Shown: positions 57,683 through 64,000 of the stretch, piece by piece
How the letters are laid out: every line of letters begins with the position of its first letter
How positions within the stretch are numbered: position 1 is the stretch's first letter
NCBI RefSeq assembly: GCF_021601385.1
Contig: NZ_BQHO01000019.1
Span: 1-64,000 of the forward strand
Direction: 5' to 3'
DNA from: Pseudomonas parasichuanensis
GTDB taxonomy: Bacteria; Pseudomonadota; Gammaproteobacteria; Pseudomonadales; Pseudomonadaceae
DNA: 64,000 nt
Made by a program: the position numbers and the translations under genes
Notes under the pieces: model-generated
What the model was told of the DNA's origin: nothing
Seen by the model: only the letters and a program-made list of their open reading frames with translations
The model's database searches: none

Positions 57683-58375
57683 ATGAATATCGACCTGCAC
57701 GGATTCGGTCCGGCCATGATGGCCGGCACCCTGATGACCGTAAAACTGGCGCTCTGCGCCTTGCTGCTGGGGCTGGCCCTGGGCCTGCTTGGCGCCCTGG
57801 CCAAGACTTCCTCGGTCAAGCCACTGCAATGGCTTGGCGGTTTCTACTCGACCCTGGTGCGCGGCGTGCCCGAGCTGCTGTGGGTCTTGCTCATCTATTT
57901 CGGCACCGTCGGCCTGATGAACAGCCTCGGCGACGCGCTCAACATGCCTGGGCTCGAACTCAGCGCATTCGCCGCCGGTGTCATTGCCCTGGGCCTGTGC
58001 TTTGGCGCCTACGCCACGGAAGTATTCCGCGGCGCGATCCTGGCCATCCCCAAGGGCCACCGTGAAGCGGGCCTGGCCCTGGGCCTGTCGAAAGGCCGCA
58101 TCCTGTCGCGGATCATCCTGCCGCAGATGTGGCGTATCGCCCTGCCTGGCCTGGGTAACCTGTTCATGATCCTGATGAAAGACACCGCGCTGGTGTCGGT
58201 GATCGGCCTGGAAGAAATCATGCGCCACGCACAGATCGGCGTGACCGTGACCAAGGCACCGTTCACCTTCTACGCGGTGGCCGCCTGCATCTACCTGAGC
58301 CTGACCATCGTCGCCATGATCGGCATGTACTTCCTGGAAAAACGCGCCGCCCGCGGCTTCATGAGGGCCGAATAA
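57683..58375 (+). CDS. polar amino acid ABC permease (HisQ-like)
   Basis: A 230-residue membrane protein with about five spans ('LMTVKLALCALLLGLALGLL') and the ATPase-contact motif 'EAGLALGLSKGRILSRIILP'. It is followed directly by the second permease, whose ATG is one base past its stop. Confidence 0.92.
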   Translation: MNIDLHGFGPAMMAGTLMTVKLALCALLLGLALGLLGALAKTSSVKPLQWLGGFYSTLVRGVPELLWVLLIYFGTVGLMNSLGDALNMPGLELSAFAAGVIALGLCFGAYATEVFRGAILAIPKGHREAGLALGLSKGRILSRIILPQMWRIALPGLGNLFMILMKDTALVSVIGLEEIMRHAQIGVTVTKAPFTFYAVAACIYLSLTIVAMIGMYFLEKRAARGFMRAE

Positions 58376-59065
58376 ATGAACTGGGAAGTCATCATCAAGT
58401 GGCTGCCACGCTTGGCCGAAGGCGCGGTCCTGACCCTGGAGCTGGTGGCCATCGCGGTCATCGCCGGGCTGATCCTGGCCATCCCCCTGGGCATCGCCCG
58501 CTCCTCGCGCCACTGGTATGTGCGCGCCGTGCCCTACGGCTACATTTTCTTCTTCCGTGGCACGCCACTGCTGGTGCAGCTGTTCCTGGTCTACTACGGC
58601 CTGGCCCAGTTCGACGCGGTCCGTGACAGCGCGCTGTGGCCGTACCTGCGCGACCCGTTCTGGTGCACGGTGCTGACCATGACCCTGCACACCGCCGCCT
58701 ACATCGCCGAGATCCTGCGCGGCGCGCTGCAGGCGATCCCCAAGGGCGAGATCGAAGCCGCCCGGGCACTGGGCATGTCGCGCGGCAAGGCACTGTTCTA
58801 CATCATGCTGCCGCGCGCCACCCGCATCGGCCTGCCGGCCTATAGCAACGAAGTGATCCTGATGCTCAAGGCCAGCGCCCTGGCCAGCACCGTGACGCTG
58901 CTTGAGCTGACCGGCATGGCACGGACCATCATCGCCCGCACCTACTTGCCGGTGGAGATCTTCTTCGCCGCCGGGGTGTTCTACCTGGTGATCTCGTTCT
59001 TCCTGGTGCAGGGCTTCAAGCTGCTGGAGCGCTGGTTGCGCGTGGATGCCTGCCAAGGGCGTTAA
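58376..59065 (+). CDS. polar amino acid ABC permease (HisM-like)
   Basis: A 229-residue partner permease with about five spans ('LELVAIAVIAGLILAIPLGI') and the contact motif 'EAARALGMSRGKALFYIMLP'. It ends the importer operon ahead of a terminator. Confidence 0.92.
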   Translation: MNWEVIIKWLPRLAEGAVLTLELVAIAVIAGLILAIPLGIARSSRHWYVRAVPYGYIFFFRGTPLLVQLFLVYYGLAQFDAVRDSALWPYLRDPFWCTVLTMTLHTAAYIAEILRGALQAIPKGEIEAARALGMSRGKALFYIMLPRATRIGLPAYSNEVILMLKASALASTVTLLELTGMARTIIARTYLPVEIFFAAGVFYLVISFFLVQGFKLLERWLRVDACQGR

Positions 59066-59079
59066 ACTGCAACACGCTC

Positions 59080-59101
59080 GGGGCCGCATAGCGGCCCCTT
59101 T
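59080..59101 (+). terminator. terminator of the importer operon
   Basis: GGGGCCGC and GCGGCCCC with an ATA loop, followed by TTT. Short but strong stem. Confidence 0.7.
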
Positions 59102-59122
59102 CCATTGCGCCTCGGTGCCTGC

Positions 59123-60358
59123 ATGAACACAACACTCCCCCTGCAAGGCAGCCAGCTCATCGAGCGCTTCCAGGCCCTTGATGACTTTCTGCTGCAGCAC
59201 CAGCCGCTGTGGCGCCCACGGCCGTTCACCGAGCTGCAGCTGGGTTGGGAATGCCAGTACCCCGAGCTGTCCGCCTGGTTGCGCAATCGCACCCTGGAAC
59301 AAGCCGAAGCCGCCGAGCAACACCCGGAGCAGCTTCCCGCCCCGCCCCCCTTTGCGCAACTGGCCAGCCTGGCCCGGCAATTGTCTGCCGTGGGCGAACT
59401 GCCCGATGCCGGCCTGCACCCAGCCGGCCACCGCCTCGACGCCAACGTCCCCGGCCGTAAGTGGCAGCAGATCGAAGCCTTCAGCCGCCGGCTGAGCTTC
59501 AGCCTGCCCACTCGGCACTGGCTGGACTGGTGTTCGGGCAAGGGCCACCTGGGCCGCCGCCTGCTGCAGGCTGGCCAGCAACTGACCTGCCTGGAGCACG
59601 ACGCCGAACTGGTCAGCGCCGGCCAGGCGCTGAGCGATCACCATCGACTGCCCGCTCGCCATGTGCAGCAGGACGTAATGGCCGCAGACAGCATGCAGCA
59701 GCTGAATGGCGAAAAAAGCGTGGTTGCCCTGCATGCCTGTGGCGACCTGCATGTGCGCCTGCTGCACCTGGCCAGCCAGCAAGGCTGCCCGCAACTGGCC
59801 GTGGCGCCGTGCTGCTACAACCGCATCCAGGGCGAGCAGTACAGGGCGATCTCCACAGCCGCACAGGCTTCGGCCCTGCAGCTGTCGATCGGCGATCTGG
59901 GCCTGCCGCTCAGCGAGGCCGTTACCTCCAGCGCCCGGGTGCGCCGCCAGCGTGACAGCTCGATGGCCAGGCGGCTGGGTTTCGACCTGCTACAGCGCCA
60001 ACAGCGGGGTATCGACGCCTATCTGCCAACACCATCGCTACCCGTCGACTGGCTGAAGAAACCCTTCGAGCAGTACTGCCGCGATCTTGCCGCGCTGCGC
60101 CAGGTCGAACTGAGCGGCACAACGGACTGGGCCGCCCTTGAGTCGCAAGGCTGGCAACGGCTGGCTCAGGTGCGCAACCTGGAGCTGGTGCGCAACCTGT
60201 TCCGCCGCCCACTGGAACTGTGGCTGGTGCTCGACCGCGCCTTGTACCTCCAAGAGCAAGGTTATGCCGTGCGCGTAGGACTGTTCTGCGAATATCCGCT
60301 GACGCCGCGCAACCTGCTCCTGCTGGCCGAACGCGACGGATCGCCGCAGCGCAGCTGA
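59123..60358 (+). CDS. class I SAM-dependent methyltransferase (Methyltransf_32-like)
   Basis: A 411-residue protein with the SAM-binding motif 'WLDWCSGKGHLGRRLLQAG' (near 135-153), then 'VVALHACGDLHVRLLHLA' and 'VAPCCYNRIQG', as in the PF13679 family. The C-terminal third ('LEWLVLDRALYLQEQGY'-like) is family-specific. The substrate is not known; relatives act on RNA or proteins. The ATG at 59123 is chosen over the upstream frame because it begins 'MNTTLPLQGSQLIERF'. Confidence 0.8.
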   Translation: MNTTLPLQGSQLIERFQALDDFLLQHQPLWRPRPFTELQLGWECQYPELSAWLRNRTLEQAEAAEQHPEQLPAPPPFAQLASLARQLSAVGELPDAGLHPAGHRLDANVPGRKWQQIEAFSRRLSFSLPTRHWLDWCSGKGHLGRRLLQAGQQLTCLEHDAELVSAGQALSDHHRLPARHVQQDVMAADSMQQLNGEKSVVALHACGDLHVRLLHLASQQGCPQLAVAPCCYNRIQGEQYRAISTAAQASALQLSIGDLGLPLSEAVTSSARVRRQRDSSMARRLGFDLLQRQQRGIDAYLPTPSLPVDWLKKPFEQYCRDLAALRQVELSGTTDWAALESQGWQRLAQVRNLELVRNLFRRPLELWLVLDRALYLQEQGYAVRVGLFCEYPLTPRNLLLLAERDGSPQRS

Positions 60359-60592
60359 CAACCTGTGGATAACTCTGTGTACAAGCTTGTGATGAAAATC
60401 ACCAAAGCTTGGATCCAAGCGCTATTTGCGCCGCTTTGCTTATTCCGCTTTCCAGCTGAAAACCAGCAAAAACAGGGCTTTGCGCAAAGACCGGCGGCAG
60501 GGCAAGTCGGCATGCCTTTCGCGCAAGCGGAAAATGCCGCTTGTGCATAAGCATTTCAGCCGTAGGCCAGAAACGGTCTCAAATACGGCATT

Positions 60593-60910
60593 TCAAGCCA
60601 GTTTCAACAGGCCCATACCCACCAGAAGCAGCGCCAGCCCCAGCCAGCCACGGCCAGCCAGGCGCTGACCGAACAGCGCCCAACCCATGGCGACAGTGGC
60701 AAGGATGCCGAAGCCGCCCCAGATGGCATAGGCCAGCGACAACTCGATGTCCTGCACCGCCTGAGCCAGCGCGGTGAAGGCCGCCAGCACGCAGAGAATC
60801 GAGGCCACGCCCAGGCCCTTGCGACGGAAACCGTCGGAATACTTGAGCAACAGGTTGGCCAGCACTTCCAGCACGATGGCCAGGCCCAGCCAGGCAAAAG
60901 GAATCAGCAT
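60593..60910 (-). CDS. small multidrug resistance pump subunit (MdtI-like)
   Basis: A 105-residue SMR protein with four membrane segments ('[20 protein letters not shown]', with the conserved Glu). It overlaps the upstream SMR gene by seven bases, so the two probably form a paired heterodimeric pump like MdtIJ (spermidine) or a guanidinium-type pair. Confidence 0.88.
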   Translation of the reverse strand: MLIPFAWLGLAIVLEVLANLLLKYSDGFRRKGLGVASILCVLAAFTALAQAVQDIELSLAYAIWGGFGILATVAMGWALFGQRLAGRGWLGLALLLVGMGLLKLA

Positions 60911-61263
60911 GGCAATGCCTCCCCTTCAGCCTCGACAGGTTTGCTGCGGGTACCCGCCTTGATCAACAGGATGCCGGCGATCATCACCGCCAACCCAAGG
61001 GCCTTTGCCCAACCCAGGCTTTCGCCCAGCCAGAGCACGCTGACCAGGGTAATCAGGACGATGCCGATCCCTTCCCACAGCGCATAAGCCACACCGACCG
61101 GCACACGCTTGACCGCCAGGGCCAGGAAGAAATACGACAGGCAGATCATGACGTACATCACGGCATGACCAGCCACGGGGAAATGAGTGGCGGCGAGTTT
61201 CATCGACGCCGTGCCGATCACCTCGGCGGTGATGGCGACGATCAGATAGATCCAGGAACGCAT
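60904..61263 (-). CDS. small multidrug resistance pump subunit (MdtJ-like)
   Basis: A 119-residue SMR protein ('[20 protein letters not shown]' with the conserved Glu) with four spans and a charged tail. The start is set at 61263 after GGGAGG; the frame is open to 61314. It overlaps its partner and likely forms a heterodimer. Confidence 0.88.
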   Translation of the reverse strand: MRSWIYLIVAITAEVIGTASMKLAATHFPVAGHAVMYVMICLSYFFLALAVKRVPVGVAYALWEGIGIVLITLVSVLWLGESLGWAKALGLAVMIAGILLIKAGTRSKPVEAEGEALPC

Positions 61264-61929
61264 GGTGCCCTCCCATGGGCGACACAGCAGCCGAGCGCAC
61301 AGGCATCGGCGCAAGACAGAAACGTTTGAGGCTGTAGTGGGAGGGTGGCGCTAGAGGTCGCCGGTCCAGTGACGTTCACGGGAGACCAGGCGGGAGGTGG
61401 AGAGGAGCTTGAAAGCTTTACCGTTCAACATAATGAACAACAAATTAACTGAGGCAATCAAAAAAGTCAAAGTGATAGATAAATAACAAGTTAAAACACT
61501 GAATTAACTGCATTCGATCGAATAAAGCCCTAAGCCAATGCCAAACGGCACGTAAAATATATTAACCGGCCATGCAGCCACCAGAGCCCGCTTGAACGCC
61601 ATGCCCAGCCGCGCCAGGCAGGTACAACACCGCGCAGTCAAGCTTCGACCTTGCGTTCGGTGTATCATCGCCGGCTGCCCTCAAGATCATGCACCGTCGC
61701 CCCGTGACCGGACGCGCAGCATCACCCGCCCGGCGACCTGCAGGCACCGTGCTAAAAATGATCAAGGACGCCAAAAACAGTGATTTATCGCACAGCGGCC
61801 TGGGCTGATTGGATTAACAAGACGCACGTCACAGCTACCAACACCCACGCTACCGGCTCTCGCGCGCAAGCAGCTAGAGTGGCACCTGCCTTTTGAACAA
61901 AGACTGACCTTGGAACGGATTCGAACATC
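61264..61929. other. AT-rich intergenic region
   Basis: About 670 bases with an AT-rich core (roughly 61420-61570, repeated TTAA and ATAAA tracts), in sharp contrast to the neighbours. No gene, REP element or clear riboswitch is seen; an acquired or regulatory stretch is likely. Confidence 0.6.
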
Positions 61930-62178
61930 GTGAAACACGCCAAGCCCCTCGCTTTGCTGACCGCCGCCCTGGCCCTGGCTGGCTGTGCCAGCAGCACGCC
62001 ACCGGCCAAACCAACCCCGCTGGACTGGAACGTGCCCGGCATGCAGCTCGGCGGCGACCGCGGCCTGCCGCTGCACGTTGACGCCCCCTGCCGCAAGCGC
62101 GGCTGCGACAATGACAAGCTGTTTTTCAACCCCGGCAAGACCGAACCAAGCGTCACCACCATCCACCGCGGCTGGTAG
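61930..62178 (+). CDS. small predicted lipoprotein
   Basis: An 82-residue protein with a lipoprotein signal ('KPLALLTAALALAGCASS': lipobox LAGC) and a short mature part with two Cys in 'CRKRGCDND'. It would be anchored to the outer or inner membrane. Function unknown; it is small and lies between the AT-rich stretch and tRNA-Thr. Confidence 0.8.
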   Translation: MKHAKPLALLTAALALAGCASSTPPAKPTPLDWNVPGMQLGGDRGLPLHVDAPCRKRGCDNDKLFFNPGKTEPSVTTIHRGW

Positions 62179-62236
62179 GAAAATTCTCCTTTCACCTCGG
62201 TGACTTAGGGCGTTACGCATTGATTGCAAGAAGTGG

Positions 62237-62264
62237 TTTACAGCCGCGAATCCATCGCTATAAT
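62237..62264 (+). promoter_or_regulatory. tRNA-Thr promoter
   Basis: TTTACA (62237-62242) and a perfect TATAAT (62259-62264), 16 bases apart, followed 11 bases later by the tRNA. Confidence 0.8.
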
Positions 62265-62275
62265 GACGCCCCTGT

Positions 62276-62351
<76 letters not shown>

Positions 62352-62356
62352 TACTC

Positions 62357-62385
62357 AAAAAGCCTCGACGTCAGTCGGGGCTTTT
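62357..62385 (+). terminator. terminator after tRNA-Thr
   Basis: AGCCTCGAC and GTCGGGGCT pair (one G-T) followed by TTTT, with AAAA on the other side. Confidence 0.85.
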
Positions 62386-62418
62386 GCGTTTCTGGGGATC
62401 ATCCAGACACACGCCCCT

Positions 62419-62634
62419 TCACTCCAGCAACAACGCCTTGTGCAACTTCCTGATCTCCGGCCCGCTAAGCTCCAGCGCCACATGCTTGCCCTCCTTCCCC
62501 AGCCCATTGATCAACACGATCCCTCCCTTGGCAAACGTCCTTTCCTGAGCAAGCGGATAAAGCGCAATGATGTGATCGATGCTGATCACGTACTGGCGGT
62601 GGTTGCTGACTTCGAAACTGACGAAACGGCTCAC
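62419..62634 (-). CDS. unrecognised small protein
   Basis: A 71-residue protein with 'VISIDHIIALYPLAQERTFA' and 'LINGLGKEGKHVALELSGPE'. It starts at a GTG (62634) that has GGAG eight bases upstream; an in-frame ATG at 62682 without a good site is the alternative. No signal or Cys. The pattern recalls small single-domain regulators, but I cannot name it. It is divergent from nirK. Confidence 0.6.
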   Translation of the reverse strand: MSRFVSFEVSNHRQYVISIDHIIALYPLAQERTFAKGGIVLINGLGKEGKHVALELSGPEIRKLHKALLLE

Positions 62635-62730
62635 TCCCTGTGCTCCTTGAGTCGCTGCATGTGGCAGCCCGCGTAACTCCATAGTAGCTATCGGCCACGT
62701 TTGCGACAGGCTGCCCACCCGCTCGATTTC

Positions 62731-62744
62731 TTGTTTGGGCTCAA
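62731..62744. promoter_or_regulatory. candidate FNR/ANR-type box upstream of nirK
   Basis: TTGTTTGGGCTCAA keeps the TTG and CAA ends at the spacing of the TTGAT-N4-ATCAA consensus, with three mismatches in the inner positions. It lies about 65 bases before the nirK ATG, a usual place for ANR or DNR control. Confidence 0.3.
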
Positions 62745-62809
62745 TAAACCCTGCTTTGAAAATGGGTATTCCTGTGCCGACGGCTTTCGTCGACTTAAGG
62801 AGAAGTCCC

Positions 62810-63952
62810 ATGAGCGAGCATGAAGGTGTAGCACTGACCCGGCGCGGGGTGCTGGCGGGGGGTGTATTGCTGGGGGTCGGCAGTACCGTGCTGACCAGCG
62901 GCCTGGCCCGGGCTGCGGCACCGGCAAGCAAGCGTCCAGCCGTGGATCCGAACCAGCTGGAGCGCACCCGGGTCGAGCTGGTTGCACCACCCCAGGTGCA
63001 TGCCCACAGCCACCGCGCGCCGGGCAAACCACGGATCGTCGAGTTCCGCATGGTGATCGAGGAGAAAGAGCTGGCGGTCGACAACGAAGGCGCCTACCTC
63101 CATGCCATGACCTTCAACGGCTCGGTTCCCGGCCCGCTGATGGTGGTGCATGAAGGCGACTACGTGGAGCTCACCCTGGTCAACCCGGCCAGCAACAGCA
63201 TGGTGCACAACATCGACTTCCATGCCGCCACCGGCGCGCTTGGCGGCGGTGAGCTGACCCATGTGAAGCCTGGCGAGCAGGTGAAGCTGCGCTTCAAGGC
63301 GGACCGCGCCGGGGTGTTCGTGTACCACTGCGCGCCGGGCGGGGTGATGATCCCCTGGCATGTGGTGTGCGGCATGAACGGCGCGATCATGGTGCTGCCG
63401 CGGGACGGCCTGAAGGACGGCGACGGGCGCCCGCTGCAGTACGACAAGGTCTGGTACATCGGCGAGCAGGATTACTACATCCCGCGCGACAAGGACGGCA
63501 AGTACAAGCGCTACGCCAGCCCATCAGCGAGCTTTGCCGACATGTACCAGGTGATGAAGGGGCTCGTCCCCACGCACGTGGTCTTCAATGGCAGCATCGG
63601 CGCCCTCACCGGCCCGCACGCGCTCACCGCCACGCAGGGTGAAACCGTGCTGATCGTGCACTCGCAAGCCAACCGCGACACTCGCCCGCACCTGATCGGC
63701 GGCCACGGTGACTACGTGTGGGCCTCCGGCAAGTTCGCCAACCCACCGCAGCGCAACCTGGAAACCTGGTTCATCCCCGGCGGTGCGGCGGGCGCGGCGT
63801 TGTATACCTTCCGCCAGCCCGGCCTGTACACCTACCTCAACCACAACCTGATCGAGGCCGTAATGCTGGGTGCCGCGGCGCAGGTGCAGGTCGAGGGGCA
63901 ATGGAATGACGACCTGATGAAGCAACTGGAAGCGCCTGGGCCGATTCGCTAG
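62810..63952 (+). CDS. nirK: copper-containing nitrite reductase
   Basis: NirK reduces nitrite to nitric oxide in the periplasm. The 380 residues begin with a Tat signal ('[19 protein letters not shown]') and have two cupredoxin domains. Type 1 copper ligands lie in '[12 protein letters not shown]' (His) and '[19 protein letters not shown]' (Cys, His, Met); type 2 ligands are the second His of the former, the His before the Cys, and His in 'RPHLIGGHG'. AAGGAG precedes the ATG at 62810. No nor or accessory genes lie in the window. Confidence 0.94.
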   Translation: MSEHEGVALTRRGVLAGGVLLGVGSTVLTSGLARAAAPASKRPAVDPNQLERTRVELVAPPQVHAHSHRAPGKPRIVEFRMVIEEKELAVDNEGAYLHAMTFNGSVPGPLMVVHEGDYVELTLVNPASNSMVHNIDFHAATGALGGGELTHVKPGEQVKLRFKADRAGVFVYHCAPGGVMIPWHVVCGMNGAIMVLPRDGLKDGDGRPLQYDKVWYIGEQDYYIPRDKDGKYKRYASPSASFADMYQVMKGLVPTHVVFNGSIGALTGPHALTATQGETVLIVHSQANRDTRPHLIGGHGDYVWASGKFANPPQRNLETWFIPGGAAGAALYTFRQPGLYTYLNHNLIEAVMLGAAAQVQVEGQWNDDLMKQLEAPGPIR

Positions 63953-63964
63953 CGCGACAAGCAG

Positions 63965-64000
63965 CATTTGCGAAGACTTCGCATTCGCAGATGGTTTTTT
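63965..64000 (+). terminator. terminator after nirK
   Basis: CATTTGCGAA and TTCGCAGATG pair (one G-T) with a nine-base loop, ending in GTTTTTT at the window edge. nirK is therefore probably transcribed alone. Confidence 0.8.

Noticed and set aside
61264-61420. Guanidine-type riboswitch upstream of the SMR pair
   Set aside because: No paired ACGR-loop hairpins or other recognisable guanidine aptamer pattern could be found by eye.

Overview
The window reads as a chromosomal segment of a Pseudomonas putida-group bacterium. The evidence is the high GC content, the dense REP-type palindromes of the P. putida kind, and a gene order that, as far as I remember it, runs as the reverse of the region around PP_0268-PP_0327 in P. 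putida KT2440. That is recall, not a search. About 50 protein genes, two tRNA genes (Phe, Thr), one fused pair of pseudogenes and 17 REP clusters can be supported.

Left third (1-27 kb): degradation of methylated amines. On the minus strand lie glyA, soxB, soxD, soxA, soxG and purU (sarcosine oxidase with one-carbon handling). ltaE follows on the plus strand, then two unrecognised small genes, a dCache chemoreceptor, a small ZapA-like/coiled-coil pair and a second chemoreceptor. Next come gbcB and gbcA (glycine betaine to dimethylglycine), an orphan RHS-tip gene beside a DnaA-box-rich tandem repeat, and the dimethylglycine demethylase operon: a dipeptidase-like gene, a DUF5943 gene, dgcA, dgcB, etfA and etfB.

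Middle (27-43 kb): supply of betaine and its control. cdhR is divergent from caiX, the 3-dehydrocarnitine cleavage enzyme gene, cdhA and cdhB (carnitine to betaine). gbdR is the master AraC-type activator, sdaB turns the final serine into pyruvate, and cbcXWV imports choline, betaine and carnitine. Carnitine and choline are thus taken in, carnitine is converted to betaine, betaine is demethylated stepwise to glycine, and glycine passes through serine to pyruvate. Formaldehyde units are handled through folate. Inserted between the carnitine genes and gbdR is a decayed iron-uptake locus: a Fur box, a truncated ECF sigma gene fused to a frameshifted M16 peptidase remnant, and an intact SbmA/YddA-type ABC transporter gene.

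Right third (43-64 kb): mostly core genes. These are hisF, hisA, a DUF2164 gene, hisH and hisB; an OFA-family transporter; asmA-mutY-yggX; tRNA-Phe; ppk2; a GABA-type permease; a polar amino-acid ABC importer; a class I methyltransferase and an SMR pump pair. An AT-rich stretch, a small lipoprotein, tRNA-Thr, a small unknown gene and a Tat-exported copper nitrite reductase (nirK) close the window.

The most unusual signals are: the tandem DnaA-box repeat at 18.86-19.33 kb; the fused ECF-sigma/M16 relic, which looks like a dead protein-iron-piracy locus; a perfect 92-bp direct repeat flanking purU-soxG; a chemoreceptor 3'-end echo beside two orphan genes; and two betaine-operon enzymes that lack expected metal or iron-sulfur ligands.
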